64,000 bases of DNA from Holacanthus passer (lineage: Eukaryota; Chordata; Actinopteri; Pomacanthidae), in NCBI GenBank assembly GCA_025331565.1, contig JAFREQ010000042.1:1207501-1271500 (forward strand), in the 5' to 3' direction. The position numbers and the translations under genes were made by a program. The notes under the pieces were generated by a model. That model saw nothing but the letters and a program-made list of their open reading frames with translations. It was not told the DNA's origin and searched no databases. This document shows, piece after piece, positions 22,481 through 35,752 of this stretch (position 1 is the first letter of the stretch; each line of letters starts with the position of its first letter).

Positions 22481-25279
22481 TTCTATTTTTATACTTGTTT
22501 CCCAAACCTTACCCTAAACTAAACCTAATTCTAACCCTAAGACTTAACCTTCAAACAGCCTGTTGAAAAGCAAGTTTGTGCACACACACAGACACACACA
22601 CACAGACACACACACACACACACACACACAGGACACGGACATCCTTTTTCTTTCAGTCAGCAGGAAGGACATGATGAGAGGAGCCCACACACCCACACAG
22701 GTTTGTCTTAAGTGATCCACTTAACTCCTTCTATTGAGCCTTTGTCCCATCTAATAAACTGTAACATTTTTCAGATTGCTCAAGTCTGAAAGTGAAAAAA
22801 TAAAATCATAAGTCCAGGATCCCTGAGGCATCATCAGAGGATCCTTTGTTGCAGCAATAAAACAACAAACCACCTAAACACAAGAAATGCTGAAAGAATG
22901 CAGAAAACGTTGCTCTCTCACATCTGATGAGATTTAATTTTCCAGTTCAACATCTATTCTGAAGAAAAGAAAACAACCTCTGAAGAGGTCTGCAGGAAGT
23001 CTAACGCTCTCACCTCCCTCTGTGATACCAGCCAATCATCCATCCATCTCCTGCACTCACCTCATCAATCTCTCTGATCCAGCGGTCGATTCCATCGAAG
23101 GACCACCGGTTGGTGATGTCATACACCAGCAGGATCCCCTGAAGAGACACACACAAGTCCAGCAGGTTTACTTCACGCAGAGTGCACACAACTTATTCTA
23201 CTGGAGTCATTTGTTCCTCACCTGAGCCCCGCGGGAATAAGAGCGAAAGATGGTGCAGAACCTCCCCTGTCCCGACGTGTCCCTGAAGACAAGAAGAAAA
23301 GGTGGACAGAGAGATTCAGTCCACTCAGATCTGTTCAGCTGCCAGCACTCAGAGGCAAAAACTGTTTTTGGACTCAATAGCTAGAAAAGTAGCAGGTTTC
23401 AGCACTGAGGACAAAACATAGGAAGTGACTTTTTACCAAAAGATCAAACTTTCAGAAACTTATGGTTTCATTTTTAAAAAGGCTGAAGATAAATTCCTTG
23501 TTTGTTTTCATGTGATTTGCTGACAATAAGAAAAATCTGTAATAACACCATTGCTCCTTTGCCTCCTCAGACAGAGACTGAGTCATGAGACGGAGACAGA
23601 CAAGACGGCAACAGAGATAGAAACGGAAAAGAAGCAGAGGATGAAGCCAGAACATTTAGACAGTGAAACGACAGCGAGACAGTGAGGAGAGGAGGGAAGA
23701 CTGACGCAGCAGAAATAAAGACCATTCTGCTTCACAGGGCTGCCTTTAAACTTTTCTCTCCACAGGGAAGACGAGGCGTTGCTTCTCCCCTGAGCTGTTG
23801 AATTCCTTGGCCTACTTCCACCAAACAGGCCTCGCCTCGCACTGCAGTGTGTCCTAACTGACAATTACACACATCTCCTGCATCTCTACTGACGCAACAT
23901 TATTTGTGAGCTATGTAACAATGTGCAGTGAAGAAGGACTTAGACCCGACAGCTGTGGACGGTTTCTTTTCTGTGTGCTGATATTTGCTGTCCATCACAC
24001 TGGTTTACATTTGTGCTGTATAACACTGAAACATTTGATGTAATACACTTTGACCAAGATACCAAGATATGTTTTGTGGATCAAATGTGCTTTAGTTTGG
24101 ATGAAACTCACACACTCACACACTCACAAGCTCAAACAGCTTTTCCTCTGTGCTGCCTTTCTGCAAATGTATGCAGCCATTACATAAACCTTCCTACTTG
24201 GTGGATTTTTGTTTTGCTCTGCGTGTTTCTCTTTGGCCTGTTTTAAAAGGTGATCTGTAATATGTAAATGTAACCTCTTGACAAATTGGTATTCCTGTTT
24301 TTCCCTTAAGTAGCTTCCTCTGTCTGACAGTATGAGACATATTCTCCATCATGTTGTTCCATCTCTTCACTGAAGCTCTATGATGTTTATGCTGAGTGAA
24401 ATTTTCAGACCCAAGACTTCATGTTTTTTATGGCTGCACCATCAAACTAAATATTCAAGATGCATTGTGCATCACTTTACACACATTTCCCCAAAATTCA
24501 GCCTGACACGTTGGTGTCTTTAAGTTAAGTCTTATGTGTTTGAGCGATGTTTGGTTACACAGCATGACTTTAGAATGACTGGCAAACCAGTCAAAATCAC
24601 GTCTGTGTGAGTTGAAAATGTTTCAATAGGAGTAAAAATGTGTGTTCATCCTGGAACAACAGCTAACATCTGAACAACAGCTCCACCGGCACAACACAAA
24701 CACAAATGATCAAACTTTGAGACGAGTCTCTGCGATTTGTCCCTCCTGATGCTAAAAACATTAAAAAATGACAATGACATTTCTGATCGTCTTTCACTGG
24801 AACTACTTTGTACTGAAGAAACTCCTTCTGATAACAGCTGACAGTGAGGTCTGTGGATTATCCACAGTAGCAGGGACACTGTTCCTGGAAAGACACGTTG
24901 TTGTTGAACTGTTCAGACGCCATTTGTCAGTGAAATCATTCAAATTTAATCAAATCAGGTTTGAGAAAGAAATCTCAGAGACAAATATCCAAAACTTGGG
25001 CAGATAAAAACCAAAACACTCATGGTTCATGGTACTGTTTACTGAGAGAAAATACTTTTTTATAATTTGGCTGAACAAACCCATAAAGGTCCAGGAGGTC
25101 TAGAACAGTGCTGCATTGTGGGATTTAAGAGTGCGTGCCAGAAAAAGAGCAGCAGTCACTCTCTCCATTGTACAGACAACAACAGGTTATTCGTTCAGCA
25201 GCGATGTGCGCTTACCAAAGCTCCAGCTTCACTCTCCTCCCGTCCAGAAGAATGGTGGTGGTTTTATAGTCAATACCTG

Positions 25280-25347
<68 letters not shown>

Positions 25348-25351
25348 GAGG

Positions 25352-25406
<55 letters not shown>

Positions 25407-28400
25407 GCATTAGGCAAATGGATGCATCGATCAAGATTACAATACGGCAGCTAGAGACGAGCTGAGGATCGAAAAATGACTCATCATCTGTTCGAGCCAC
25501 TTAAATTGAATCAAAGTGTAAATTTACCCACTACACACATCAGAGAACCGTGATTAGCTCTGAAAAATATGACAACCACGAATTTACGGGTGACAACACA
25601 AAGGACATCACCGCAGAGATCTTTCAGCTTTCTCTGAATATAATTTTTTATTATGTCAATGTTTTCATCGAGGACAACAATGAGGCTGTTCAGAAAAATC
25701 CCCGAGCTCCAGTGCAGAATAACTGATGATGTGTTTGAGTTACTCGCTGAAAAACCTGTAAACATAAGACAAACTCTTACTGAAGCTTCACTTCAGGACA
25801 AGGCTTGACGTCACCTTTCAAAGTGTCTGTCCTGCTCTGAAACTCAGCCGGTATTTCGGTAGCTCGCCATCCCTCGAGTCAGAGAACTGCTCTGCTGAAA
25901 ACGCTTCAGTGTTCATGGCAACAAAAATCTAAATCTCTCTCTTTCATCAGAATTTCAAAAGTGAACGTTTAAAACAACAGTTGATGGTTTAACCATCAGG
26001 ACGGCAGCAGTGCACACAGCGCAGGGCAGCAACAGATCTCTCTCTTCTGGCCCGTTGTTCAGCTCTGACAAACCTGTCTGACTGCTACACCTGTCGCCCT
26101 GCTGCTCCACGTCTCAACACGTTCACCTGAGTCTGCTCGCCAGGTTCCTGTGGCTTTCACTGACTCTGCTTCCACCTGAGGCCAAACAGTTGAACCACTG
26201 GATAATCAGTTTCCACAGACTAAGACGTTCATCTTTTTTAGTCCACAGTTTTATGTAGGATTAAAAATGTCCCTCTTCCTGCCTCAACATGCAAACCAGC
26301 TAGACGCTGCTTCAATGACGTTTTCAGCAAGACACAGAGATTTAAACACATCCAATCCTTGTTCTAATCTCTGTGTGTCCAGGATTAAATCAAAGATTAA
26401 AGTAATGATTTCATTATTATTTAAAGTATCAATTATTTTGAAATGAAGACAAACCGCAAGGTATTGAAATAATGATGCAGTGTAAAACACATTTGCAGCA
26501 GATCTGACAAATCCTTCCACCTCTACAAGCCCACAGTCAACAAAGACTTGCACCATCAAACCGGTGTATGATTGAATATATCACAAGCTCAACTTGAAAC
26601 CATCAGCTTTAAGATTAAACATCAAGACTCCTGTGGAAAAAGACATTAACATAACGGCACTGTTTGAAAAATCCTTCCCAGATTCCCAGACTCTCTGAGC
26701 TCATCGGCCTCTGGCAGGTAGCAGCTGCTGGCTAACAACATTACCAATATCTTCCAATTTTCCAGGCAACATAAAGCTGCTGCTGAGCTAAAGTGCTGAG
26801 CTCAGGCGAGTCTAATTGAATTGGAGTGAGTGCAGGGCTTCATACCAAGTGCTTCCTCTCCTCTCGTTGCCAAGGCTCACTTAGATATCCCAGATAATCA
26901 ATAGCTTCTCTGATGTCTCTGATGTCTTAGCTGAACATTGCTGCTTCTATTCTGGGAGTCGGCTGACTTGGTTTGTTCTTTGGATATTCTCAAAGCTGTG
27001 TGAAGCTTATAATGTTCAGCTTTTGTTGAGACTGTAGGAGAGAGGTGTTGATTTCACTCTGTGGTAATGTCTGAGATGGTGCTTTTGTCAGTATAGTAGG
27101 ACTGGGAGTGGCTACGACCTCCATTCACGGTGGATATAATCATCTATTATTGGTACATTTCCCAAAAAATTAATGAGAAAGTGTTCAAGGAAACATTGAC
27201 CAGACAGCCGTGTCTGCGTTTGATTAATCCAGTGAATGAAATACTTTGATTGGTAACACTTCCTGCAAAGGTCTAACACAGCCAGAGGCATTACACAGAG
27301 AGCTACATCAGTATGAACTGGGCTCCAATATTTCATTAATCCATATCTCCTCCCAATACATTTCATCATATAAGCCATATTACAATTGCAATGATGGGCA
27401 CAAACTGAGAGCAGCAGAAAGAAAAACTCTGAAAAACCCTGAAAAAAACCAAGATCTTCAAGATCTAGAAAAACCTAATGTTACAGCTACCAACATCTGT
27501 AAAGGAGTTTAATTAAACAGGTGCAGACGCTTTTCTAACCTGCAGCTGCTCGATCAGACCGGGAACAGCCCGACTCACTGTGAAGCTGGAGGAACATATA
27601 GAACCTGTAAATAACAGGTAGAAGCTGTGAAGGGAAAATGAAACGGGGAAGAAAAAAAACAAAGCGCAGAAAATCTGATTTGACAGCAGCTTCAGTCACA
27701 GCAAAGCTCTGTGGAAATACTGAACAGTCGCTGTGTCAGTCTGTGCATCTTTCAAGAGGATTAGACCAGGTTCGCCTTTCATTTACCTACCAACACTCTC
27801 AACCCCCCTCTCCTCCAGGAGGCCACTACAGGGGGTTATCTCTGAGCTGGCCTGCATCCAACGATAACTGTTGTCTATGGATATGCCGCTGTCAACAGCC
27901 AGTCGGCCGCTACAGAGGAACAATGGACCGCCGTGCCTGCGCGACCCCTGGGGAATATTCCATTGTTAGTTTGTGCCAATCGAAAAAAAAGATTTCAGAG
28001 TCTCGCAGCTGCACTGAAAAGTGTCTTTTCAACCTGTTTTTGCATTTTAATTGGCTTCAGCCCTCCGAGGCTGGTGTTATCTGATGGCAAACATCAACCG
28101 ACTGTGAAATTCAAAACCTTGTGGCAGAGTGAAATATTAATCTTACGATCCCCTCGGAAATGATCTGTAACCCCGACACACCAGCGCCCCCTCTCAAAGC
28201 ATCTCAAAGCATCTCAAAGCATCTCAAAGCATCTCAAAGCATCTCAAAGCTCTCCTTAATGAGCAATCGCTGTATGGTTTCCATCCTGAGGGTGATACCA
28301 ACCAAGGAACTGGCTGAAACAGGAGGGACAACAAAGAGACAGAGACAATAGACATTTGTCAACCAGCAGAGATTCTGTTAGACTGTCATCAATGAGAAAG

Positions 28401-31400
28401 CTATCCTTTCAATATCTCCAGTTGGATCAGCACCGGAAATGAATGCACAGAAAAGCTTTATGGTAACTGAGACCAGGTACCTCCATTTGTCAGGTTTTTA
28501 ATTCCTTTTTTTTTTCTTTTCCAGAAAATACGTCAAAAATACATCGTCTTAAAATTGATTGATGTCATGTCGAAGCAACCGTCCAAAACCCAAACGTACA
28601 AACATAACTATTCTGATTTCTAGTCCCCGAATTTCTAATCAATGAAGCAAACAATCACTGATCCTTGAGGAGGAAATCTGACAGTCTCTCCTACTGACTG
28701 CCCCAAATCAGGAAGGGAACCGATCACAGCCTGAGGACAATGTGTCCCATTAAAATCTGCTCTTCTGTCCTGATTTTCTCCTCTTCACATATTTAGCTGT
28801 TTCACAAGCATTTCCCTTCCCTCCATGATAACCTCTCTGTGCCAGAGGGATGGAAATCAATAGCCGAGCTTCTGTCTGCACAAACATCCCAGCTGAAGCG
28901 CGCTCGGCTGCGCTGCGCTCTGCCCTCCATATTTAATGAAGCCATTTGAAGGCTCGTAGCAGTCAGTAATCATTTCCTGAAAAATGTAACGCATGAAAAT
29001 GTAATAAAATTTGCACTTAACTTGATGAAAAATGTAATAAAACCTGATAATGTAATAACTGTACCAATAATGTAATAAAATGTCCAGACTGATTTTCATG
29101 AAATTATTACATTATTGAGTGCAACAAGGCATTTGATCTCGCTCGCATCAATTACAACATCTTCCCTTTTAGACAGACTCTCTTTGTCTTTAGAGGAATG
29201 ACAGGTTCTCCATGGGCTCAGTATTCTGAAACCTTATGGCACAGATAACATACCCTCATCTTGATCGTCTCCTTTTCCTTGTTGATTCATCTCCAGATTT
29301 GTCTGAGTAATCAATTCATTATTTGATTCATAACATTTCTGAAGTCTGAGGTAACATCTCTAATGCCTTGGCTTTGTAGGGCCGACACTTTCTAGTCAAT
29401 ATGCCCTCGTCTGAAATGATCAAACTGCAGGAATTCATTTGCCATTGACCAAACGATTGAGTGAAGAGTTGGTAGAATTTCAATCGGCCGAGATTTTCTG
29501 TTGCTGAAGACTTTTGTTACGCATTTGTAAAGATGACCTTCCTCATTAAATCGCCATCACCTGCTGCTATGAAGCAGTTTGGCCTTCAGCGAGTGTGGGT
29601 GTCTGAACACACACACGACCTGGGCAGGTCTTCACACTGCTGCCAAATGCCAACAGGCAGCATCGCCCGTTGGCAGAATTCATTAGATAAGCACTGGTGA
29701 AAAGGGGTCATTCTGCTGACTGATGTATTTTTCATGAACAGCTGCTTTCATCCTAAGGGGAGGAGATGGAAATCTTCTTCATCTGAAAAATGAAATGGAT
29801 ACTCAGGGAATCGCCTGTGACAGCATCTCTGGCAAAGACTGCTTGCTGGAGCAATCTTTGCAGTTTACACGCTTGTTTTACCTTGAAGACATTAGTAACT
29901 GAGCAGCTTATATTTCCAGACCAGTGGTTTAAAGTGGAGAAGAGTCCAACTAGGCTGCATGTGATGGATGTACTTTCCTCCTTTATGTTCTGCTGTGCAC
30001 CTCATTACTGTTCCTTCACAAACTCACACAACCTCTTCAAGCATCATCAGACTGATTCCAGTGATAAAGGAGTCAACATGCCACACACATTAAAACGAAT
30101 ATGCAGATATCTGAAAGTTGCCTGAGTCGAGATAATCCATCACAGTGAACATGCCTGCTTTTCTTGTTGTAACGCAGCTCCCAGTGCAGAGTGATTTGCA
30201 CAACATAACCAACAACACTAACAGGATGTTTACAGGGATAAAGTGTTTTCCACATGTAGAATTAATTTGGACGACCCACCCAAATAGATTTACTTCCACC
30301 CACAAGGCTTTTTGGTATTTTGACATTTCTTATTTCTTTCTGTCCTTTGGGGAAATGCAGTTAACACTGCCAATTATTTGAAGGAACAAGGGAAAAGAGT
30401 ACAGCAGCTACAAGGCAAACTTCAGCAGCAGCAATGGAGTATTTGTTAGTATTTGTATGAATCTAATGCTGTGCGATGAGCCAAACTGATTCCCAAGCCA
30501 TAGCAAACATCGGATAACTGGAAGAAACATTAAAAACAGTCATATACTAACAGTAATAAGATGAGATAATTCTTTATTGATCCCCCATAGGGGAAATTCG
30601 GGAATGTGTGTCTGATTTGTATCAAATGGAAAAACATGTACAAAACACACGTATAAAAACTTTCATTTGCGCTCCCCTCTGTTCTACCTGCTGTTGTTTC
30701 TGGGCTTCGCTCTGATGGGAGTAGGAGTGTGTCAGCATGCATGTACAGCAGCCACAGACCAGCAGCTCACTGCAGAGGCAGGCAGTGATCAGACAGAAGC
30801 TGTCGGCCCTGGAGCAACAGCAGCGAAAGAGCCGGGTGATCTGAGCTCCAACGCCCAGGGAGGGAACAACTACGAGAGCATGTGGCTGTATTCAGGTTCA
30901 CCGCTTCCTTTGTGTTTTACAGTTGAACAGCACTGAAGCTGTTCAGGATAAAGGAGGAACCACCATCGGAAAATATTCAGCGTTTAGTCTATAAGTCTAA
31001 AACCTATTTTCGTCTTATTATGACGATGAGGTCATGAAAACTGTTGTTTGGCAAGTGAAATTAACCATGAACTCAACAACAATGCACATACAGTCACGAC
31101 TTGCTTCCTTGTGAATGCTCTGCGTTGAGAGTCAGAGAGCTCATTGTGTTTCCTCCACAGTCCACACAGCAAAATGCAGCAGCTAGTATGTTCAGGACCT
31201 TTGTGATGAGTAGGCATGACACAACACGAGAAGATCATCATCACAAGAGGCAAAGCTGGAATGACTCACCACTACTGTAAGCGTAGGGAGACTCGGCCGA
31301 GCCGTCCTGCAGGCTGTCCAGGATCTCTCCTTTGCCCACATCGCTGTCTCCGACCAGGAGGAACTTGAGCAGGTAGTCATAGCTTTTCACTGGGCTGCCC

Positions 31401-31411
31401 TGGCTGCCCAT
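19089..31411 (-). CDS. rab40c: Rab40c, SOCS-box Rab GTPase (six coding exons)
   Basis: Rab40 proteins are small GTPases with a SOCS box that recruit Elongin B/C and Cullin-5 to ubiquitinate targets. Coding exons (minus strand): 31270-31411, 25216-25276, 23222-23282, 23061-23138, 20197-20419, 19089-19363. All join in phase, giving 279 residues, close to human RAB40C (281). Visible elements are the P-loop GDSDVGKG (21-28), switch I region [10 protein letters not shown]3 motif DTSGQ (Ser where most Rabs have Ala), GNRLHL in place of the usual NKxD, the SOCS box [20 protein letters not shown] (191-210) and the prenylation motif CKIS at the end. The C-terminus ([16 protein letters not shown]) matches RAB40C more than RAB40B. 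Exon 2 is preceded directly by a long (CT)n tract. The 5' UTR probably continues in an exon near 32.4-32.6 kb. Confidence 0.96.
20420..23060 (-). other. rab40c: rab40c intron 4
   Basis: An intron of about 2.6 kb holding (CA)n tracts at 22409-22474 and 22581-22630 and a degenerate interspersed repeat near 21881-21980. No internal gene is seen. Confidence 0.8.
22409..22630. repeat. two (CA)n microsatellites
   Basis: (CA)n at 22409-22474, starting with two CGCA units, and an imperfect (CA)n at 22581-22630 with GACA interruptions. Confidence 0.95.
23283..25215 (-). other. rab40c: rab40c intron 2
   Basis: An intron of about 1.9 kb of AT-rich unique sequence. No repeat array or gene is recognised. 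Confidence 0.8.
25283..25400. repeat. (GA)n array at the rab40c exon 2 acceptor
   Basis: About 118 bp of (GA)n with three small interruptions. On the rab40c strand it reads (CU)n and ends six bases before exon 2, so it forms the polypyrimidine tract of that acceptor. The predicted RERERE or SLSLSL peptides across it are artefacts. Confidence 0.97.
28191..28250 (+). repeat. 10-bp tandem array, six copies
   Basis: One ctctcaaagc followed by five identical atctcaaagc units, with no spacers. It lies in rab40c intron 1. The perfect identity of five units points to recent slippage. Confidence 0.97.
28983..29113 (+). repeat. AATGTAATAA decamer cluster
   Basis: Exact aatgtaataa occurs at 28998, 29031, 29049 and 29069, a partial copy (aatgtaac) at 28983, and the inverse ttattacatt at 29104-29113. 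Spacings are uneven (33, 18 and 20 bp), so this is not a simple tandem repeat. It lies in rab40c intron 1. Confidence 0.85.
30557..30600 (+). repeat. retroelement-like fragment
   Basis: The phrases gagataattctttattgat and ataggggaaattcg belong to a very common fish sequence that ends or begins many retroelement copies. A related piece in the opposite sense (ccccattagggacaataaag) is at 48670-48720. Confidence 0.5.
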
Positions 31412-32106
31412 CGTGTCTCACATCTGAGCCCAGGGGCAGCGGAGATGACTGTAAACGTCCCTGCTCGACCACAGGATGGGTAACTGACTGACCCCCTTGT
31501 GTGTTATTCTACTCACTTGATGTCTGTTATCCCATGAACTTGATGAATGGGCTTCCACCAGCATAAAGTCTTTGTTTTGCCTGGTAACTTCTTCCAAACT
31601 GTGAGCAAGAAGATATGTTCCACACTAAAACAGGGCCAACAACAAAGTCTCAGTGGAATGTCTTACTTGGAAAAATGGGTGGAAGCCAAAAATGTGGTTC
31701 TGAAAAGCAAAACATCCTTATTGCCGAAGATGAGAAAAATAATGACAAGTGATGCTCAGTGGGAGAAAAACTTGACCTCATGTAAACAACTGATGAGTGA
31801 CAGGTAACAAAAACCACAATCTGAGAGTGAAGGTGCTTCCTCAGCCAAAAAGCCTGATCCCACTGACAGACTATCAGAAAGCAGGAGCAGCTAAAGCTGA
31901 ATCTCTTGTAGGTTAAAGTCTCTGGATGGAAGAAAACATGCTTATTGTCTCGGATGCTGGTTGTAACAATGAAGAAATGTGGCTGTTAGCACTTTGCAAA
32001 TATTATGAGCAGATATTTGTGCTGAGATATTTTCTAAGAAACAAACACACGGAAAAAACACACTGGTGCAACTCTGTCTTTTTGTTCCCAATGAGAGAAG
32101 CTTGTG

Positions 32107-32345
32107 GCTAAGTTAGCAGGGGAACAACAAGCTAGCCCTCAGAGAGCTAACCAGCTAGCTTGGCTACAACACTGGTGCTAAAGCAGCCATGAGACACGAG
32201 AGTTATTTAAAGACACTGTCACTGGTTATATCAGGCTACACACGCCAGTTATAACGCTGCATTGACATTTATGAGCCTACTTCCCACTGGACTAAAGCAC
32301 TGTTTCACAGCGAGCTAGATGCTAACTTAGCTAGCGCAGCTAAAC
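32107..32345. repeat. GCTAGC/GCTAAC motif cluster beside the rab40c promoter
   Basis: Irregular recurrences of gctagc, gctaac, ttagc and agcta over about 240 bp (for example aacttagctagcgcagctaa near 32322-32341). It is not a strict tandem array. A similar, more regular cluster lies in pigq intron 1 at 44242-44388. Confidence 0.6.
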
Positions 32346-32730
32346 TTCAAACCGACGTCCGTGTAATTTCAGGCCCCCTGGTCTCCGTTCAGTCCGGGAT
32401 GACAAAGATTCCCGCAACTTCACTGCGTCACAGCCACAAAACGCGGCTCTCTGCGGCGGGATCAAAACGCTGTGCCATTTTTACGTCCAGTCCAAATCTG
32501 TGTGGAAGCACTCAGTGATCTCGGTCCTTCCATTTTCCTCCATCACAGCGGATCATGATCGCAGCTGCGGCTCCTCGGCTCCGTTCAACAACACTGGATG
32601 AGCCGCTGACAGATCGGCTCCCGTCCGCGCTCAGTCCCGCCCTCATCCCCCGAGCCCCGCCCTCCCTTCGCAATGATTGGGCGCTGACTCCACGGCGACG
32701 CGGGCAGCGGTGCACATTGGCTGAGCAAAA
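32346..32730 (-). promoter_or_regulatory. rab40c: rab40c CpG-rich promoter / probable 5' UTR exon
   Basis: This is the most CpG-rich stretch upstream of the rab40c ATG. On the minus strand it has two CCAAT boxes (plus-strand attgg at 32676-32680 and 32716-32720) and GC boxes (plus ccccgccc at 32655-32662 and another near 32636), with no TATA box. A non-coding first exon is expected here, spliced to an acceptor CTCAG about 12 nt before the start codon (exon from 31423). Its donor could not be fixed. Confidence 0.6.
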
Positions 32731-35700
32731 CGTCCGTCAAAGTTCGCTGTCAACAACAAGCAGATGGACAACAAAGATGATTCATTTCTCACTGGATTCA
32801 AGCAGAACAATGACAAAGAGACCTCATCACGTGGATGAACAGGATTCAGTCAAAGCTCGGACATTTCTCTCAGTGAAATTCTGACTCTCTCAAAGGATCT
32901 GAAGCAAGATTAAAGACAATTTGTTGCAGATTTTGGAAAATCCTGTTTCTGCTGACAGTCAATAAAAGAACATCATGACACACACACACACACAGGACAG
33001 GTTAAACAGATATACAAGACAGAAAAATGTCTTTCTTGAAATGTTGGACACTTTCTTTAAATTCAGGTTTTGTTTTGATACAAATATCTGATTCTTTCTG
33101 AAAATGAACAGATCAAGAAATCAGAGTCAAACATCTTAGATTCAGTGTGATTTCCTTTTAAAACAGATTTGAGGGAGAATAAAAATCATTTCTTTGTCCT
33201 CTAGTTTTCAGCAGAAGGGACCAATGGATGATATTATGAAATGCACAACAGTCGGCTGAGTGTGTTTGATGCGATCTGAGTAAAACCTGTTCAACATCAT
33301 GACTCACCTCCCTTTAGATTTGCCAGAACAATCTCCTGAGCACCTTCACACATAATGCATGAAGCACACAGACCCATACTGGCAGCAACAGCTGGAATGA
33401 GGAACATTAAAGATAATATGACAAGTAAAGTGGTAACAGTTCCCTTTGCAATTCACTTCTACACATACTCTTGAAAATAAGCACTGATTGATAAAGTGAC
33501 TGCTGAGGTTAAAAGTATTAGATGAGTTATAGTTGTTCCCCAGAAAATGGTTTTCTTCACTAACTCTAAGATCCACTTTTAAGCCTCTGAAGATACAATG
33601 TGAACCATCTTTAAGTCTGTTATTCAGTGAATTACACATAAGGAAGCAATGAGTAATTTAATAATCTAAATGAATCATTTTAAAGGTATTTCTTAAAGGA
33701 CAGGATGTGACATATTCTCTGTTCAATAATATTAAAACCTTACTTCTTCTTCTGTGTGTACAATTTGTATGATTGACCGAAAACCACAAATGTGCGTCTC
33801 CTATCATCTACAGATCAGTTTGGATTTATAATAAAACTCTGAATGTAAAAGATGAAACGCAGGATTATTGCAGGACTGAATCGGAGCATGCTGCAGCAGC
33901 ACTCAGGGGGATTTTGATTGTTGTCTATGGTTAATTAAATCCAATTAAATCTAAGCACATAAATTCTGTTTGGCATTAATTATTAATGGAGCAGCTCCAG
34001 GTTTTGTCTCTTATTGACATTAGAGATTAGATTAAACCACATAGGACTGTGATTATTTCTATTCAAATTCTTTTATTAGCCGTTAATAAACAGATAAAAT
34101 CAGATTATCTGAAAAGAAAAGAGACATCAGAACATTAAATACGTAGGATTTTTATTAAATGGCAATGGAACATTTAGAACAGCTGAAGAGGGGATGATAA
34201 AATAAAAGGTTAACAATAAGAAGAAAACAAATTTACCAGTTAAACTGCTAGAAATGACAAATTGGTACGAAGGACACAAAAGAGCAGGGAGTAAAGATTT
34301 AGGTAAAATAAAACAGAAATAATTCACATTCAGGAACACAAATGAAATTTGGGAAATCATCTTGCTGCCTGTTGGAGTGTTTGTTTTAATAAAAGCTGGT
34401 TCAGTTTGATTGTTATAAAGAATTCATAGAAAATGTGTAATTAAATGTAATTAAAAATGACATGAACAGGCATATAAATAAGTTTAAAAAAGAGACAATG
34501 CTAACAAATTGACCACAAACAGAATCAGTCTCACTCAAAAAGACCAGTTTGGTACCAGAGCAGTATGACCTGACTGTTCTTCTCCCAGTAGTTGCACTAT
34601 ATGAAGGAAATACGTTAATAAATGAAGTGAAAATAAAACAGAAATCATTTCATTTTACTAAAACACTTAAAGAAAAAAAAAACTGTATTTAAAAGAAATT
34701 TTAAAAAAATCAGTGTCCAGTTAGTTTCATTTGAAGTAGACGCTTTTATATTATAATACTTTCAAATGATAAAACCTAAGAGATTACAACTATCTACATG
34801 GTGAGTGCAGTAAATACATAAATACCTGATTTTTATTTGGAATTCTGCTCCATTGTTAGTGGATCGAGGCTTTAAAAGCTCAGTTCACAGAGTCAGTTTG
34901 TTGATTCTGCTGAGTGATGTGTCATGGCATGAGACGGACAGTTTGTCTTGAGGGTGGTGCTGGAGTTAAGGTCATGGGGCTTATTAAAAGTTGCCATTTT
35001 GTTCTAAAGGTGGTGCTACAGGAAAACTGGTGGACGTAGGAAAGGTTTACTCTATGTGGAGCATGAACGTGCTCAGAAAAGCAGAATGAAATGTTTCTGC
35101 CATTGTTGCTATGCCAAAACACCAACAGTGACAGACAGAACAGACATGTTGCTGAGTGCTTCATGGGCGATTTCACTGAGCCCACAGCTTCAATGTCCAG
35201 TGTGTCAACGACAGTATGTGAACTAATGTTTGTTTGCTGGTCACACAAACAGTGAAGGTTTGTGAAGAGAAAAACAAGGTGGATAGAATAATGTCACAGT
35301 GTGATTTTCAAACTTTCAAACACACGATTTCTTTTGGTCCTTTAGTGTTGTTTCTTCATGAGAAGTTCTCATATTTAATTTAATTTCTGACCTCAAGAAC
35401 AAAAGCAAACACCTGATGTCACAGGGAAGGAGATTTTCCTTCATAAAACGATTCAGAATAAAGGATTTTCATCATGTTATGATCACAGCTCTTATAACAA
35501 CAGCAGGACGTGACTACATGCTGGTTTTCAGGTTTGTGCCTGACGTTGCCAAGTTCGTTGTGCTCTAAAACACTGACTCATTTTTGTTCTTCTTCAAGCT
35601 GATCAGAAAACAGCCGATCAGACAAAAAAGATTGTACTTTCTGTGACGTTCTTCATCCATCTAAGATGAAAACCGCCGAACTCAAAGGTCCAGATTCACC

Positions 35701-35752
35701 TTTGCTTCCCATTTCCCTGCTTTCCCTTCATCTGTCTGTTTCTAGCTCATTA
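32731..35752. other. rab40c-pigq intergenic region
   Basis: About 3 kb of AT-rich DNA with no gene recognised on either strand and no long tandem repeat. Open frames such as 34922-35248 (minus) show no known domain. Confidence 0.65.

Larger units (their letters stand above)
25401..31269 (-). other. rab40c: rab40c intron 1
   Basis: Nearly 6 kb of mostly high-complexity sequence. It holds a six-copy 10-mer array (28191-28250), a cluster of AATGTAATAA decamers (28983-29113) and a retroelement-like fragment (30557-30600). The 27.8-29.7 kb part is rich in short inverted motif pairs and reads like enhancer sequence, though that cannot be shown here. No internal coding gene is recognised. Confidence 0.7.

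Noticed and set aside
25067..25500. Arg/Glu or Ser/Leu repeat peptides
   Set aside because: They are translations of the (GA)n array. The real coding part here is the 61-nt rab40c exon 2.
28191..28250. CRISPR-like direct repeats
   Set aside because: There are no spacers, the unit is 10 bp, and the context is a vertebrate intron.
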